From contig JAFYPL010000033.1 of NCBI GenBank assembly GCA_017547525.1, forward strand, positions 1 through 64,000: DNA of 64,000 nt, given 5' to 3'. Shown here piece by piece: positions 50,704 through 60,633 of the stretch (the first letter of the stretch is position 1; each line of letters starts with the position of its first letter). The stretch is from Oscillospiraceae bacterium. GTDB lineage: Bacteria; Bacillota; Clostridia; Oscillospirales; Ruminococcaceae. Both the position numbers and the translations under genes were made by a program. Under the pieces are notes generated by a model. It was not told the DNA's origin. It saw only the letters and a list, made by a program, of their open reading frames with translations, and ran no database searches.

Positions 50704-51146
50704 TCATCAGTGTCTATAATTATTGTTACAGGGCCGTCATTGGTCAGGTTTATCTGCATGTCAGCGCCGAATTCGCCATGTACTACTTTACCAAAGCCCA
50801 TGGATTGTATTTCGGATAAGAATTTTTCATAAATAGGGATAGCAGTTTCAGGACGCGCAGCTTTTACAAAAGATGGTCTGCGGCCTTTTTTTGTGTCAGC
50901 AAACAGTGTGAACTGGCTGACTACCATACAGTCCAGACCAAGATCCAGCGGACTGATATTCATTTTGCCGTCAGCATCTTCAAATATGCGCAACTGGCTG
51001 ATTTTCTGTGCCACTGCCAGTGTATCTTCCGGTACATCGCCATCACGTACACCAAACAGCACCACCAGACCGGCACCCATTTCCTGTTTTTCACCGCCGT
51101 TTACGGTAATCCATGCGTCTTTTACTCTCTGTATTACAGCTCTCAT
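50688..51146 (-). CDS. dtd: D-aminoacyl-tRNA deacylase
   Basis: The 152-residue protein has MRAVIQRVKDAWITV at the start, the catalytic SQFTLFADTKKGRRPSF and NLTNDGPVT (the Gly-cis-Pro motif), all diagnostic of Dtd. It hydrolyses D-Tyr and other D-amino acids, and glycine, from mischarged tRNAs. It sits next to relA, as in many Firmicutes. Confidence 0.95.
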   Translation of the reverse strand: MRAVIQRVKDAWITVNGGEKQEMGAGLVVLFGVRDGDVPEDTLAVAQKISQLRIFEDADGKMNISPLDLGLDCMVVSQFTLFADTKKGRRPSFVKAARPETAIPIYEKFLSEIQSMGFGKVVHGEFGADMQINLTNDGPVTIIIDTDEWRNS

Positions 51147-51179
51147 CTGTAGTATATAACCTCTGTTTCATATAGTATC

Positions 51180-51202
51180 CAGGGGGATTAAAAATCCCCC
51201 TG
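51180..51202 (-). other. Hairpin between relA and dtd without a T-run
   Basis: 10-bp perfect stem CAGGGGGATT/AATCCCCCTG with a three-base loop in the only sizeable gap (75 bases) of the operon. No T-tract follows on either strand. It may be a processing, stabilising or attenuating element (inference). Confidence 0.5.
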
Positions 51203-51221
51203 AGACAATTCCTGTCATTTT

Positions 51222-53390
51222 TTAAGATCGTTCAACTGAAATAACATTCTTTGTTTTCTTCAGTTTGGCAATAATACTGTTGAGATGGTCAGTATTATTT
51301 ACACCTATGGTGATGCTCATAGCCAGACGCTTGTCCGGTGTCTGTTTGGCGTTCATAGTGTAGATTGGTACTCTCATGTTGCCCAGCTGCATTGATACTT
51401 CAGCCAGTGCCATGCCGTTATCCAGAGCAATGAGCTCAAGAGAAGCTTTAAAGTCTTCTTTGATATTGTCTGCCCAGTATGCATGCACCCATCTGGCCCG
51501 GTTTTCAGGATCAATGTTTTTAGGCTGTGCGTTTACACAGTTCTTTTTGTGAATGGAAACACCAAAACCACGTGTGATAAAACCGATGATTTCATCGCCA
51601 GGCAGTGGAGAACAACATTTGGAGAATTTAACCAGACAGTTATCCAGACCTTCAACGATAACGCCGTTGGAACTTTTTGGCTTTTTAACCGGTGCAGTAA
51701 CAACAGGCTGCAGTGGCTGTTCAGCGGCTTCACGTTCTTTCTGGATTTTATTCCACATATCCTTGGCTTTAAAAATAACTTTGGATATCTGGATACCGCC
51801 ATAACCGATAGCGGCGAAGAGTTCTTCTCTGTTGTTGTACTTACTGCGGCGTCCCAAATCATCCATGAATTCATCATACATATCATCAGTCAGGTTGATC
51901 AGGTTGCGGCGCAGTTCTTTGTCCAGAGCGTTCTTGCCCTCAACAATGTTTTCTTCTTTCTTTTCTTTTTTGAACCATGAGCGGATTTTGCTCTTGGCTT
52001 CACTGGTTTTTACTATATTCAGCCAGTCACGAGACGGACCTTTATCTTTAGGACCGGTGATAACCTCAATGATTTCACCGGTGGAAACTTTGTAATCAAT
52101 GGAAACCATACGGCCGTTTACTTTGGCACCGGTCATTCTGTTACCTACAGCAGAGTGAATTGCATAGGCGAAGTCGATTACAGTAGCACCGGCAGGCAGG
52201 TTAATAACGTCGCCTTTAGGTGTGAATACAAATATATCGTCAGGCACAAGGTCGCTTTTGATGCTGGCCAGCAGTTCGGTATTGTCATCAGTATCCTGCT
52301 GGTTTTCCAGCATCTGGCGAACCCATGACAGCTTTTCGTCCATATTGTCGGCGCCCTGCAGGCCTGTTTTATATTTCCAGTGGGCTGCGATACCGTATTC
52401 TGCGGTGTAATGCATATCCCATGTGCGTATCTGTATTTCAAAAGCAATACCATCCTTGCCGATTACAGATGTATGCAGTGACTGATACATATTTGCTTTA
52501 GGGGAGGAGATATAGTCTTTGAAACGGGATGGGATAGGGCGGTACATATCGTGCATCAGACCCAGTGCGTTGTAACATTCAGCTACGTTGTTAAGAATGA
52601 TACGTACAGCGTAAATATCGTAAATTTCACCGTAGTCTCTGCCCTGAATGTACAGTTTGCGGTATACACCGTATACGCTTTTTACTCTGCCTAATACTGT
52701 AACGTCTTTCAGACCGAATTCTTTGAGTTTGTCAGTAACATTGGAAACAATATTGTCCACCAGAGACTGTGCGCTGCCGTCACGTTCAATAGCGTGTTTT
52801 ACTTCGTCATAGCCCATAGGGTCCAGAATTCGTAGGGATATATCCTGCAGTTCATCCTTGATTTTACTCATACCAAGGCGGTGAGCAATGGATGAATAAA
52901 TGTCCATGGTTTCCAGAGCTTTGTCGCGTTGTTTCTGTGGTTTCCAGCCGTGGTAGGTGCGCATGTTATGCAGACGGTCACAAAGCTTGATAATCATAAC
53001 CCTGATATCTTTGCTCATGGCCAACAGCATTTTACGCAGGTTTTCTGCCTGCTGTTCTTCCTGAGTGGACAGAGGAATCTGCCCCAGTTTTGTTACGCCG
53101 TCTACCAGCAGGGCCACATCTTTGTTGAACATTTTTTCTATTTCTTCCAGAGTAACAGGTGTGTCCTCTACCACGTCGTGCATGATAGCGGCAGCTATAC
53201 ATGTGGAATCCATGCCCAGTTCAGCCAGAATACCGGCTACAGCCAGCGGATGCTCAATATAAGCTTCACCTGTTTTGCGAAACTGACCTTCGTGGCTGGC
53301 CTCAGCCAGGCGATAGGCTTTTTCAATCATTTCCAGATCATAGTTTTTTCCCGATTCAGCCAATACTTTTTTCAGTTCATCATATTTCAT
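51222..53390 (-). CDS. relA: RelA/SpoT bifunctional (p)ppGpp synthetase/hydrolase
   Basis: The 722-residue protein has the full long-RSH layout: HD hydrolase domain with AIMHDVVEDT (about 67-76), synthetase domain with GRVKSVYGVYRK and YQSLHTSV, TGS domain (about 385-450, VFTPKGDVINLPAGAT), a cysteine-containing CSPLPGDEIIGF region and the C-terminal ACT domain. The intact HD pocket suggests both synthesis and hydrolysis of (p)ppGpp. It lies 21 bases after recJ and belongs to the cdaA operon, linking the two alarmone systems. Confidence 0.95.
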   Translation of the reverse strand: MKYDELKKVLAESGKNYDLEMIEKAYRLAEASHEGQFRKTGEAYIEHPLAVAGILAELGMDSTCIAAAIMHDVVEDTPVTLEEIEKMFNKDVALLVDGVTKLGQIPLSTQEEQQAENLRKMLLAMSKDIRVMIIKLCDRLHNMRTYHGWKPQKQRDKALETMDIYSSIAHRLGMSKIKDELQDISLRILDPMGYDEVKHAIERDGSAQSLVDNIVSNVTDKLKEFGLKDVTVLGRVKSVYGVYRKLYIQGRDYGEIYDIYAVRIILNNVAECYNALGLMHDMYRPIPSRFKDYISSPKANMYQSLHTSVIGKDGIAFEIQIRTWDMHYTAEYGIAAHWKYKTGLQGADNMDEKLSWVRQMLENQQDTDDNTELLASIKSDLVPDDIFVFTPKGDVINLPAGATVIDFAYAIHSAVGNRMTGAKVNGRMVSIDYKVSTGEIIEVITGPKDKGPSRDWLNIVKTSEAKSKIRSWFKKEKKEENIVEGKNALDKELRRNLINLTDDMYDEFMDDLGRRSKYNNREELFAAIGYGGIQISKVIFKAKDMWNKIQKEREAAEQPLQPVVTAPVKKPKSSNGVIVEGLDNCLVKFSKCCSPLPGDEIIGFITRGFGVSIHKKNCVNAQPKNIDPENRARWVHAYWADNIKEDFKASLELIALDNGMALAEVSMQLGNMRVPIYTMNAKQTPDKRLAMSITIGVNNTDHLNSIIAKLKKTKNVISVERS

Positions 53391-53411
53391 AAAGTCATAC
53401 CACCTTGAAAT

Positions 53412-55442
53412 TTATTGGAGCGACAGCAGTATTTTACTGCTCATCAGGTCTTTTTTCTCTTTGACTGCCACAGGGGAGAAATAGTTTATGAAATCAGTAC
53501 GTACTATTTCTATCAGCCCCAGATCCAGCAGGATATCTATAACAATCTGAATTTTACCACTGGACATAGACGGGAATGCTACGAACAACGGACGCAGATC
53601 ATCACAGTTTATTTTTTCAGCCATAATTTTACGGTATATCCGCACCACGTCGTTTCTTACCGGACACAGAATGGCTTTTTTGTCCGGTGAAAGGGCGAAG
53701 TCGTTGATAAACAGACGATAGATATCATAATCTTCGATCATTCTGTCTGTTATACCGGCAGGACGAACCTCTTTGATACGCATGGATACCATGTCACCAG
53801 TTTCACCCTGAAAAATTGACAGTGAGAAGCAGGCGTCTATGTAATCGCCCGGTTTGTATGCGAACTCACCCGGTGTCACATTAAACATAATACCCTGATT
53901 GATGTTGTTACCCTGACGCATCTTGATGCGTACGTGTTTGCCATCGCTGACAGGGAACACTGCAGTTATCTGCAGGTTTTTAGCCATAAACAGCGGGCTC
54001 TGGTTTCCGTTTCCGAATGGTGCCAGGAAGTCTACCTGACTTACGGAACGGGTATTTATTTCGGACAGTGACACCAGACAGTCTATGTCCAGGTCAGCTG
54101 TTTTTGACATATTTTCGTCTTCCAGTGCAAATTCATTTATTGCACGACGGAAATTTTCCAGATTTTCTTTTTCTACCGCCAGACCGGCAGCCAGTTCATG
54201 ACCACCAAAACGGATAAGATACTCTTTTGTTTTATCCAGTGCGTTATGCAGACTGAATGCAGGTACGCTGCGGCCACTGCCTTTGTATTCATCACCGTCT
54301 TTGGTAAATACTATGGCAGGTCGGGCGTATCTTTCCACCAGACGGCTGGCTACTATGCCTACTACACCCGGATGATATTCATCACCCCATACAACGATTA
54401 CTCTGTCTTTCATCATTTCACTGTTGGCCAGAATTTCATTGGTGATGTCTTCAGCCATTTTATTCTGCGTATCCTGACGTTTTTTGTTTTCGCTGTCGAG
54501 GAAAGCTGCCAGATTATCAGCATCTTCTTCATCTTCACTCAGCAGCAGTTCCAGTGCACTGGTAGCATCACTCATTCTGCCGGCGGCGTTTATACGTGGG
54601 GCAATGGTGTATGCTATGTTTTCACTGGTCACTTCTTTGCCAAGAATACCGCTGATTTTCAGCAGGCTTTCAAAACCGCAACGTGGCCGTGTATTCAGTA
54701 TTTCCAGTCCGGCTTTTACCATTGTGCGGTTTTCGCCTTCCAGCAGCATCAGGTCTGCCACTGTGCCCAGACATACAAAGTCAGCATAAAAGTCCAGCAT
54801 TTCTTCACAGCTGGCACCTTCCAGTGCACACACCAGTTTAAATGCAACGCCTACGCCAGCCAGTATTTTGCATGGGGAAATGTCATCAGGCTGCAGCGGG
54901 TCAACTACTGCCAGAGCAGCAGGTATTTCTTTTTTAGGCAGATGATGGTCAGTAATAACTATATCCAGACCGATGCTGTTGGCGTATGCCACTTCGTCAA
55001 TGGCAGATATGCCATTATCCACAGTGATTACCAGTCCTACGCCTTTTTCTTTGAATTTTTTCAGCACCCGGCTGTTCAGACCGTAGCCTTCATTTTCACG
55101 GTTAGGCAGTTTGTAGAATACATTTGCACCGATGCTTTCCAGATAGGAAAACAGGGTAGCTGTGGCACATACGCCGTCTACGTCGTAGTCACCGTAAATA
55201 ACTATCTTTTCTTCGTTTTCCACCGCCTGCATAATGCGGGCTACCGCCTTGTCCATGTCCTTCATCAGAAACGGGTCAGACAAAGGTGCAACGTCCAGAT
55301 ATTTAGTTGTAGCTTGTTGCTTTGTGTGTACATCTCGTGCCAGCAGTACCTTTGCCAGCAGGCTGTCCACACCCAGCTCACCACACAGGCTTTCTACCTG
55401 CCGGTTTGCAAATTCTTTGACTTTCCATTTACGATAAAGCAT
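53412..55442 (-). CDS. recJ: Single-stranded-DNA-specific exonuclease RecJ
   Basis: The 676-residue protein has the DHH motifs VIYGDYDVDGVCATA (about 80-92), TVDNGISAIDE and the signature ITDHHLP (about 164-170), the DHHA1 domain with a GGH-type R-F-G-G-H-E-L-A-A-G-L (about 415) and a C-terminal OB fold. RecJ degrades ssDNA 5' to 3' in repair and recombination. The length is slightly shorter than the clostridial 780-850 forms with an extra C-terminal domain. Confidence 0.94.
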   Translation of the reverse strand: MLYRKWKVKEFANRQVESLCGELGVDSLLAKVLLARDVHTKQQATTKYLDVAPLSDPFLMKDMDKAVARIMQAVENEEKIVIYGDYDVDGVCATATLFSYLESIGANVFYKLPNRENEGYGLNSRVLKKFKEKGVGLVITVDNGISAIDEVAYANSIGLDIVITDHHLPKKEIPAALAVVDPLQPDDISPCKILAGVGVAFKLVCALEGASCEEMLDFYADFVCLGTVADLMLLEGENRTMVKAGLEILNTRPRCGFESLLKISGILGKEVTSENIAYTIAPRINAAGRMSDATSALELLLSEDEEDADNLAAFLDSENKKRQDTQNKMAEDITNEILANSEMMKDRVIVVWGDEYHPGVVGIVASRLVERYARPAIVFTKDGDEYKGSGRSVPAFSLHNALDKTKEYLIRFGGHELAAGLAVEKENLENFRRAINEFALEDENMSKTADLDIDCLVSLSEINTRSVSQVDFLAPFGNGNQSPLFMAKNLQITAVFPVSDGKHVRIKMRQGNNINQGIMFNVTPGEFAYKPGDYIDACFSLSIFQGETGDMVSMRIKEVRPAGITDRMIEDYDIYRLFINDFALSPDKKAILCPVRNDVVRIYRKIMAEKINCDDLRPLFVAFPSMSSGKIQIVIDILLDLGLIEIVRTDFINYFSPVAVKEKKDLMSSKILLSLQ

Positions 55443-55461
55443 TTATACCTCTTGATTATAT

Positions 55462-57042
55462 TTATTCCGGTTTATATTTTGCGCATATATACTGTGCAAT
55501 TCTTACACCGTCCACAGCGGCACTCATAATGCCACCGGCATATCCTGCACCTTCACCAGCAGGATACAGACCGCGTATATTGCTCTGGTATTCATCGTCC
55601 CTTGTTATGCGCACAGGGGATGAAGTGCGTGTTTCCACACCTGTCAGCAGGCTGTCACCGGCTGCAAAACCGTGGAGCTTTCTGTCCAGGGCAGGCAGTG
55701 ACTGTCTGAGATTATCTGTGATAAATGATGGGAACAGCTGGTCGAAATTACCATCTGTTACACCTATAGGGTAGGACGGCTGTACTCTTTTCAGATTCAT
55801 ACCGGTTTTACCAGCAAGGAATCTGTCCACTGTCTGTGCAGGAGCTTTGTAGTTTTTGCCACCCAGTTCAAAGGCTGTTTTTTCCAGTTTGCGCTGGAAA
55901 GCAATAGCCTGAGTGAAATCGTTGTCAAAATCCCGTGGATTTACGGATACTACAAGAGCACTGTTTGCGTTTTTACCATCACGGGCATGGCGACTCATAC
56001 CGTTTACCACAACAGTATTTTCTTCACTGGCCGCTGCTACCACACTGCCGCCCGGGCACATACAGAATGTGTATACGCCTCTTTCACGGCGGGTATCAGA
56101 TAACTGGTATTCGCCTTTAGGCAGTGCAGGGTGACCAGCCAGATCGTGATAAAGGCCTTTGTCTATTTCACTCTGCAGATGTTCTATACGCACACCTACA
56201 CTGAAAGGTTTTGCCTGCATTTCCACACCTCTGTCTTTCAGTGTGAAGAACAGTTCTCTTGCGCTGTGGCCTGTGGCCAGTATCAGATGTTCTGTGGGGA
56301 TAGGGCCGTTGGTGGTTTTTACACCGGTAATGCGTCCGTTGGTTATAATTATATCTGTCAGCGCTGTGTCAAAAAGTATTTCGCCACCCAGTGACAATAT
56401 TTCTTCGCGGATGTTTTTGATTACACCTACCAGCAGGTCTGTGCCGATGTGTGGTTTTGCCATTTTTGCTATTTCAGCCGGTGCACCATGGCGGATAAAT
56501 GTATCCAGAACATAACCGCATCTTTCGTCGGAAATTCTGGTGGTAAGTTTACCGTCAGAAAATGTACCTGCGCCACCTTCGCCAAACTGAATATTGCTGG
56601 CGGTGTTCAGTATGCCTTTTTCTTCAAATTCCTTTACAGTCTGTATGCGCTTGTCAATTTCCTGGCCCTGTTCCAGCACTATAGGACGGAATCCCATTTT
56701 GGCCAGAACCAGTGCGCACATAAATCCAGCAGGACCAAAACCACATACCACCGGTCTGGTGCTGATTTTTTCATCGCCAAGGCGGAATTTGATTTCCGGC
56801 TCTCTTTTTACCACGATATCGCGGCTTTTACCGGAAAACTTTTCTTCAGCGGTGGCGTTGTTCAGTTTTACAGCTACGCTGTATACAAAACTGACGTTGC
56901 CTTTACGGGCGTCGATACTTACTTTGTGTACCCAGATATCTTTTATCCGGCTACGGCTGATACCCAGCAGTTTTACAGCTTTGTCCAGTGCATTCTGCCG
57001 GTCAGCATTTATGTTCAGTTTTATATTGTTTATAAGAATCAT
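55462..57042 (-). CDS. NAD(P)/FAD-dependent oxidoreductase (COG2509-like)
   Basis: The 526-residue flavoprotein has an N-terminal extension (about 1-90, I-L-I-N-N-I-K-L...S-R-I-K-D-I-W-V-H-K-V-S-I-D-A-R) typical of COG2509 'uncharacterised FAD-dependent dehydrogenase', the FAD Rossmann motif VVCGFGPAGFMCALVLAKMG (about 97-116), and a C-terminal FAD segment RGLYPAGEGAGYAGGI. The physiological substrate is unknown. It sits 9 bases after cdaR and 19 before recJ. In Clostridia this gene often neighbours cdaR and glmM. Confidence 0.88.
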   Translation of the reverse strand: MILINNIKLNINADRQNALDKAVKLLGISRSRIKDIWVHKVSIDARKGNVSFVYSVAVKLNNATAEEKFSGKSRDIVVKREPEIKFRLGDEKISTRPVVCGFGPAGFMCALVLAKMGFRPIVLEQGQEIDKRIQTVKEFEEKGILNTASNIQFGEGGAGTFSDGKLTTRISDERCGYVLDTFIRHGAPAEIAKMAKPHIGTDLLVGVIKNIREEILSLGGEILFDTALTDIIITNGRITGVKTTNGPIPTEHLILATGHSARELFFTLKDRGVEMQAKPFSVGVRIEHLQSEIDKGLYHDLAGHPALPKGEYQLSDTRRERGVYTFCMCPGGSVVAAASEENTVVVNGMSRHARDGKNANSALVVSVNPRDFDNDFTQAIAFQRKLEKTAFELGGKNYKAPAQTVDRFLAGKTGMNLKRVQPSYPIGVTDGNFDQLFPSFITDNLRQSLPALDRKLHGFAAGDSLLTGVETRTSSPVRITRDDEYQSNIRGLYPAGEGAGYAGGIMSAAVDGVRIAQYICAKYKPE

Positions 57043-57051
57043 AAAAAACCT

Positions 57052-58296
57052 TTAAATCTTTATTGTTGCGGTGTAGACACCTTTTACGTAAGCTTTATCG
57101 GTGGACGGAATGATAAAGTTTACTTCCACTGTCTGCTGACCTTGAGCGGCGGACAATCTGGATGCGTCTATCTGTGCTATTACACTGCCATGGGAAAGAG
57201 CCTCGACAGCTTCTTTATCGCCTATAACAGTTACGTTGCTGATAATTTGTGTCAGCACCTGAATGCTTTCGTTGGCATCATTGAGTATTTTTATTTCGTC
57301 TACATTCACACTGCGTTCCATAAGGTTTTCAGATGAAATTGTAACGTTTACCTGCTTGATGTCGTCCATATTGCGGTATCCTGTAGGCAGTTTTATATCC
57401 AGCACATATGGCTGGTCTGTCTGCAGGGTGGACAGGTCTATATATCCTGCCACAAACTTGGTCAGGTTGCCTGCATCTTTTGCCGGTACAGCCAGACGGA
57501 TTTCGTTTACAGACAGTGACATATTCAGTACCGCTGTATCAAAACCATCAGGTACATTTACGTATTCCACAGTTACAGGTACTGTAACTTCTTTCATGAT
57601 AGGAACAGTGATATCCACTGTTGTTTTGTCCAGTGTCAGCAATTTCTGGTCAATCACGCCATCGTTTTCATCATAGAGGATGATATTGCCTGGTAATACT
57701 GCGGATTGCGAAAGTGTTTCGCGGGATGTGGTTGCAGCTACAGCCCTGTCGATAGTGCTTACTTTGAATTCAGGACCGGTAACAGTCAGGATTGCAGGTG
57801 TTGCAGTTGGTCTGTCGGCCATTTTGTCGCTGTCCACGATGATGGTGGAAATATCCACATCCAGCTGGAACTCTTTTGTGACTACTTTATCCAGTCTTAC
57901 GGTCACGGAATCAGTACTGAGGGAGTTAATTGTGAAATTCTTTACATTGGATGTTTTTTCATATGTCAGCGCCAGTTTGTATGTACCAGCACCGTCAATG
58001 TTTGTAATGGATGGATAGATTATTATGTCATCGGCTGTCAGGTCACCGGTTACGCTACGTGGACCGGTAACAATAACGTCTACTGTGGATATATCTGTTT
58101 CAATCACGTCCAGACCCATTGACTGATACATGCTCTGTCTGTACTGCATGTTTATTGGTACACTGCGGATGGTTGTTGTATCCCGGTTGTTTACATATAC
58201 CACTACGTAAGTCCACAGGGTGATGGCTATAAACAGGGAAAGGGCGAAGAGGAATCTGTTGTCTTCAAACAGATTTGAAAATTTACTTTTTGACAT
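57052..58296 (-). CDS. cdaR: CdaR/YbbR-domain regulator of diadenylate cyclase
   Basis: The 414-residue protein has a short cytoplasmic tail, a signal anchor (about 14-34, FLFALSLFIAITLWTYVVVY) and four YbbR-type beta repeats outside (each about 80 residues, e.g. V-T-V-P-V-T-V-E-Y-V-N-V-P and VNVDEIKILN). In Listeria and Bacillus the partner CdaR binds and tunes CdaA at the membrane. The start codon overlaps the cdaA stop codon by one base (TAATG). Confidence 0.93.
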   Translation of the reverse strand: MSKSKFSNLFEDNRFLFALSLFIAITLWTYVVVYVNNRDTTTIRSVPINMQYRQSMYQSMGLDVIETDISTVDVIVTGPRSVTGDLTADDIIIYPSITNIDGAGTYKLALTYEKTSNVKNFTINSLSTDSVTVRLDKVVTKEFQLDVDISTIIVDSDKMADRPTATPAILTVTGPEFKVSTIDRAVAATTSRETLSQSAVLPGNIILYDENDGVIDQKLLTLDKTTVDITVPIMKEVTVPVTVEYVNVPDGFDTAVLNMSLSVNEIRLAVPAKDAGNLTKFVAGYIDLSTLQTDQPYVLDIKLPTGYRNMDDIKQVNVTISSENLMERSVNVDEIKILNDANESIQVLTQIISNVTVIGDKEAVEALSHGSVIAQIDASRLSAAQGQQTVEVNFIIPSTDKAYVKGVYTATIKI

Positions 58297-59162
58297 TAGT
58301 TCTTCCTCCTCAGAAATTTATTACCGGTGCTGTCATCGGCGGATTCCATTATAGGGTTAACAAATTCATTGTTCAGCATGTCGTACAGGCTCTGTCTGTC
58401 CAGATTTCTTCTCAGTACGCCATTTTTTGCGTAAGAAATAGTACCTGTTTCTTCACTTACTACCAGAGCAATGGCGTCACTCACTTCACTCAGACCCAGT
58501 GCGGCACGGTGACGTGTACCCATTTCTTTACTGATTTCCAGGTTATCACTCAATGGCAATACACAGCCTGCATTGGTGATACGGCCATTATGTATAATCA
58601 TGGCACCGTCATGCAGAGGGGAGCCGTCATAGAAAACAGTGCCGATAAGTTCAGGTGAAATATCAGCATTTACAACAGTGCCGGATTTTTTTATGCTTTC
58701 CAGACTGGTAAAATGTTCCATAACTATCAGTGCACCAGTCTGTTTTTCGCTCATTCTTTCCATAGCGTCGCAGATACCGGCGATGGCTTTTTTCAGCCTT
58801 TCAGCTTCTGCTTCCTCTACGGTTTTCTTGCGGAATATACTGAAGGAAAACAGGTTACCGTTACCAACCTGCTCCAGTGCACGGCGCAGTTCCGGCTGAA
58901 ACACTACCAGCAAAGCGATAAAACCTACCTGAAGCAGACTTTCGATAAGGAAAGTTACAGTTTTCAGCTTGAATTGTGATGCTATGATATAGCCAAAGAA
59001 AATCAGGGCTACACCATTCAGCAGAGGTGTTGCCTTTGTTTTGTTCATCAGCTTCAACACATTGAAAACCAGATAAGTTATGATGGCTACGTCTATTACG
59101 TCAGCCAGACTGATAGTCTTTGCCACACTTATAAGTGAACTGAAAAGTCCGGAAAATTCCAT
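58296..59162 (-). CDS. cdaA: Diadenylate cyclase CdaA
   Basis: The 288-residue protein has three N-terminal membrane helices (about 17-90) and a DAC domain with the two catalytic motifs DGSPLHDGAMIIHNGRI (DGA, about 182-198) and GTRHRAALGLSE (RHR, about 212-223). It joins two ATP to make c-di-AMP, which controls potassium and osmolyte uptake and cell-wall balance. It is the first gene of a long reverse operon running to 47153. The receptor DarA is encoded at 29134. Confidence 0.96.
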   Translation of the reverse strand: MEFSGLFSSLISVAKTISLADVIDVAIITYLVFNVLKLMNKTKATPLLNGVALIFFGYIIASQFKLKTVTFLIESLLQVGFIALLVVFQPELRRALEQVGNGNLFSFSIFRKKTVEEAEAERLKKAIAGICDAMERMSEKQTGALIVMEHFTSLESIKKSGTVVNADISPELIGTVFYDGSPLHDGAMIIHNGRITNAGCVLPLSDNLEISKEMGTRHRAALGLSEVSDAIALVVSEETGTISYAKNGVLRRNLDRQSLYDMLNNEFVNPIMESADDSTGNKFLRRKN

Positions 59163-59315
59163 ATCAATACCACCTTTATTTTCTGTCCTCTATGGGAATT
59201 AAATACAGTTATTCTATCTTACAATGATACCATATAAATAAGAATATTAAAAGTATAATTACAAAATATCAGTAAATGTAATAAAAGTATACTGGAAAAA
59301 TGTGACAAAAATACA

Positions 59316-59343
59316 AAAAGCACGATGAGTTCATCGTGCTTTT
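59316..59343 (-). terminator. Terminator of ispDF
   Basis: 13-bp stem AAAAGCACGATGA/TCATCGTGCTTTT with a two-base gap, followed by a T-run on the reverse strand. Confidence 0.88.
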
Positions 59344-59350
59344 GAAATGT

Positions 59351-60478
59351 TTATTCAGCTGTATTCAGCAGGCATACACAATGGCATGCTATACCCAGCC
59401 CTTCACCTGTAAAACCAAGGCCCTCTTCAGTGGTAGCTTTCACAGAAACTCTGTCTGTACTGCAACCCAGTGCATCGGCTATATTCTGACGCATAACCGG
59501 AATATGAGGTGCCAGTTTTGGCCTCTGACACAGAATAGTTACATCGATATTTATCACGCTGGCGTCTTTTTCTTTCACCAGTTTTGCCACGTGGCGCATC
59601 AGTTCCATACTGTCGATACCTTTATACTGTGGGTCAGTGTCAGGGAAATGTTTGCCTATGTCACCCAGTGCCAGTGCACCCAGCAGGGCGTCCATAATTG
59701 CGTGTAACACTACGTCAGCGTCACTGTGACCATACAGGCCTTTTTCGTATGGAATGTCTACACCGCCCATTATTAGTTTGCGGCCTTCTACCAGTTTATG
59801 TACATCGTATCCGTGACCTATTCTCATTTTGTTTTCCTTTCGTATGTCATCAGGTGTTGTTATTTTGTAGTTTTCATATGCGCCGGGAACTATGCGCACT
59901 TTTATACCGCCTTTTTCAAACAGCTGAGCGTCATCAGTAATGGTTTCATCGAAATATTTGTCCACCAGCTCTCTGTAAAGGTTTACGTCAAACACCTGTG
60001 GTGTCTGCACTATATAGAGTTTGTCTCGGTCAAAAGTTTTGGCGATAAACCCATCTTCCGCCTGTTTTATGGTGTCTTTGACTTTAACGCACGGAATAGC
60101 TGCCTGATATTCATATGCGGCTTCCACAGCACTGTTTATTATTTCCTGTGTAACAAATGGTCTGGCGCCGTCATGTACTGCCACCAGCCGGTCGGCAGGT
60201 ACCAGTTCCAGAGCGTTCAGCACGCTTTTGGCTCTTGTGCTGCCGCCGAGGATAACGTCTTTTACCTTGCTGTTTTTCATTACCAATGCAGAAAGTTCGG
60301 TCAGATTGTCACTGGCGGTAACTATTACCTGATCCACATAATCATTGTCGCAGAATGCTTTTACAGAATGTTCTGCCACGGTATAGTTGTCCAGTTTATA
60401 CATCATTTTGTCAAAACCCATTCTGGTGCCTTTACCGGCTGCCAGCACTATGGCACAGACTTTTTTTTCTTTGTACAT
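59351..60478 (-). CDS. ispDF: Bifunctional IspD-IspF isoprenoid enzyme
   Basis: The first 217 residues are IspD ([13 protein letters not shown] for [22 protein letters not shown]), and residues 218-375 are IspF ([31 protein letters not shown], and the zinc ligands D-x-H). They catalyse the CDP-ME and cyclic MEcPP steps of the MEP pathway. I place the start at ATG 60478 because GGGAGGG lies five bases upstream. A longer frame begins at 60529 without such a site. A good GAAAGG also lies before the internal IspF ATG (59826), so free IspF might be made too. Confidence 0.92.
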   Translation of the reverse strand: MYKEKKVCAIVLAAGKGTRMGFDKMMYKLDNYTVAEHSVKAFCDNDYVDQVIVTASDNLTELSALVMKNSKVKDVILGGSTRAKSVLNALELVPADRLVAVHDGARPFVTQEIINSAVEAAYEYQAAIPCVKVKDTIKQAEDGFIAKTFDRDKLYIVQTPQVFDVNLYRELVDKYFDETITDDAQLFEKGGIKVRIVPGAYENYKITTPDDIRKENKMRIGHGYDVHKLVEGRKLIMGGVDIPYEKGLYGHSDADVVLHAIMDALLGALALGDIGKHFPDTDPQYKGIDSMELMRHVAKLVKEKDASVINIDVTILCQRPKLAPHIPVMRQNIADALGCSTDRVSVKATTEEGLGFTGEGLGIACHCVCLLNTAE

Positions 60479-60520
60479 ACAGACCCTCCCAGGGAAAAAT
60501 CCATGTTGATATTTACTGTA

Positions 60521-60550
60521 ATTATACAATAAATCACCCTTTGTTTACAA
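60521..60550 (-). promoter_or_regulatory. Promoter of ispDF
   Basis: On the reverse strand TTGTAA (60545-60550) is followed after 18 bases by TATAAT (60521-60526). Confidence 0.6.
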
Positions 60551-60563
60551 CCTGAAAAATAAA

Positions 60564-60589
60564 AAAAGAGCAGAGTATACTGCTCTTTT
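60564..60589 (-). terminator. Terminator of the HD-domain gene
   Basis: 10-bp stem AAAAGAGCAG/CTGCTCTTTT, loop AGTATA, with TTTTTTT on the reverse strand. Confidence 0.85.
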
Positions 60590-60633
60590 ATGCATATAAT
60601 ATATGTGTGCCATTGGCGCACAGAAAGTGGCAA

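Noticed and set aside
54198..55529. 443-codon open frame on the plus strand opposite recJ
   Set aside because: It is an antisense shadow with Cys/Phe/His-rich translation; recJ on the reverse strand has all DHH motifs.
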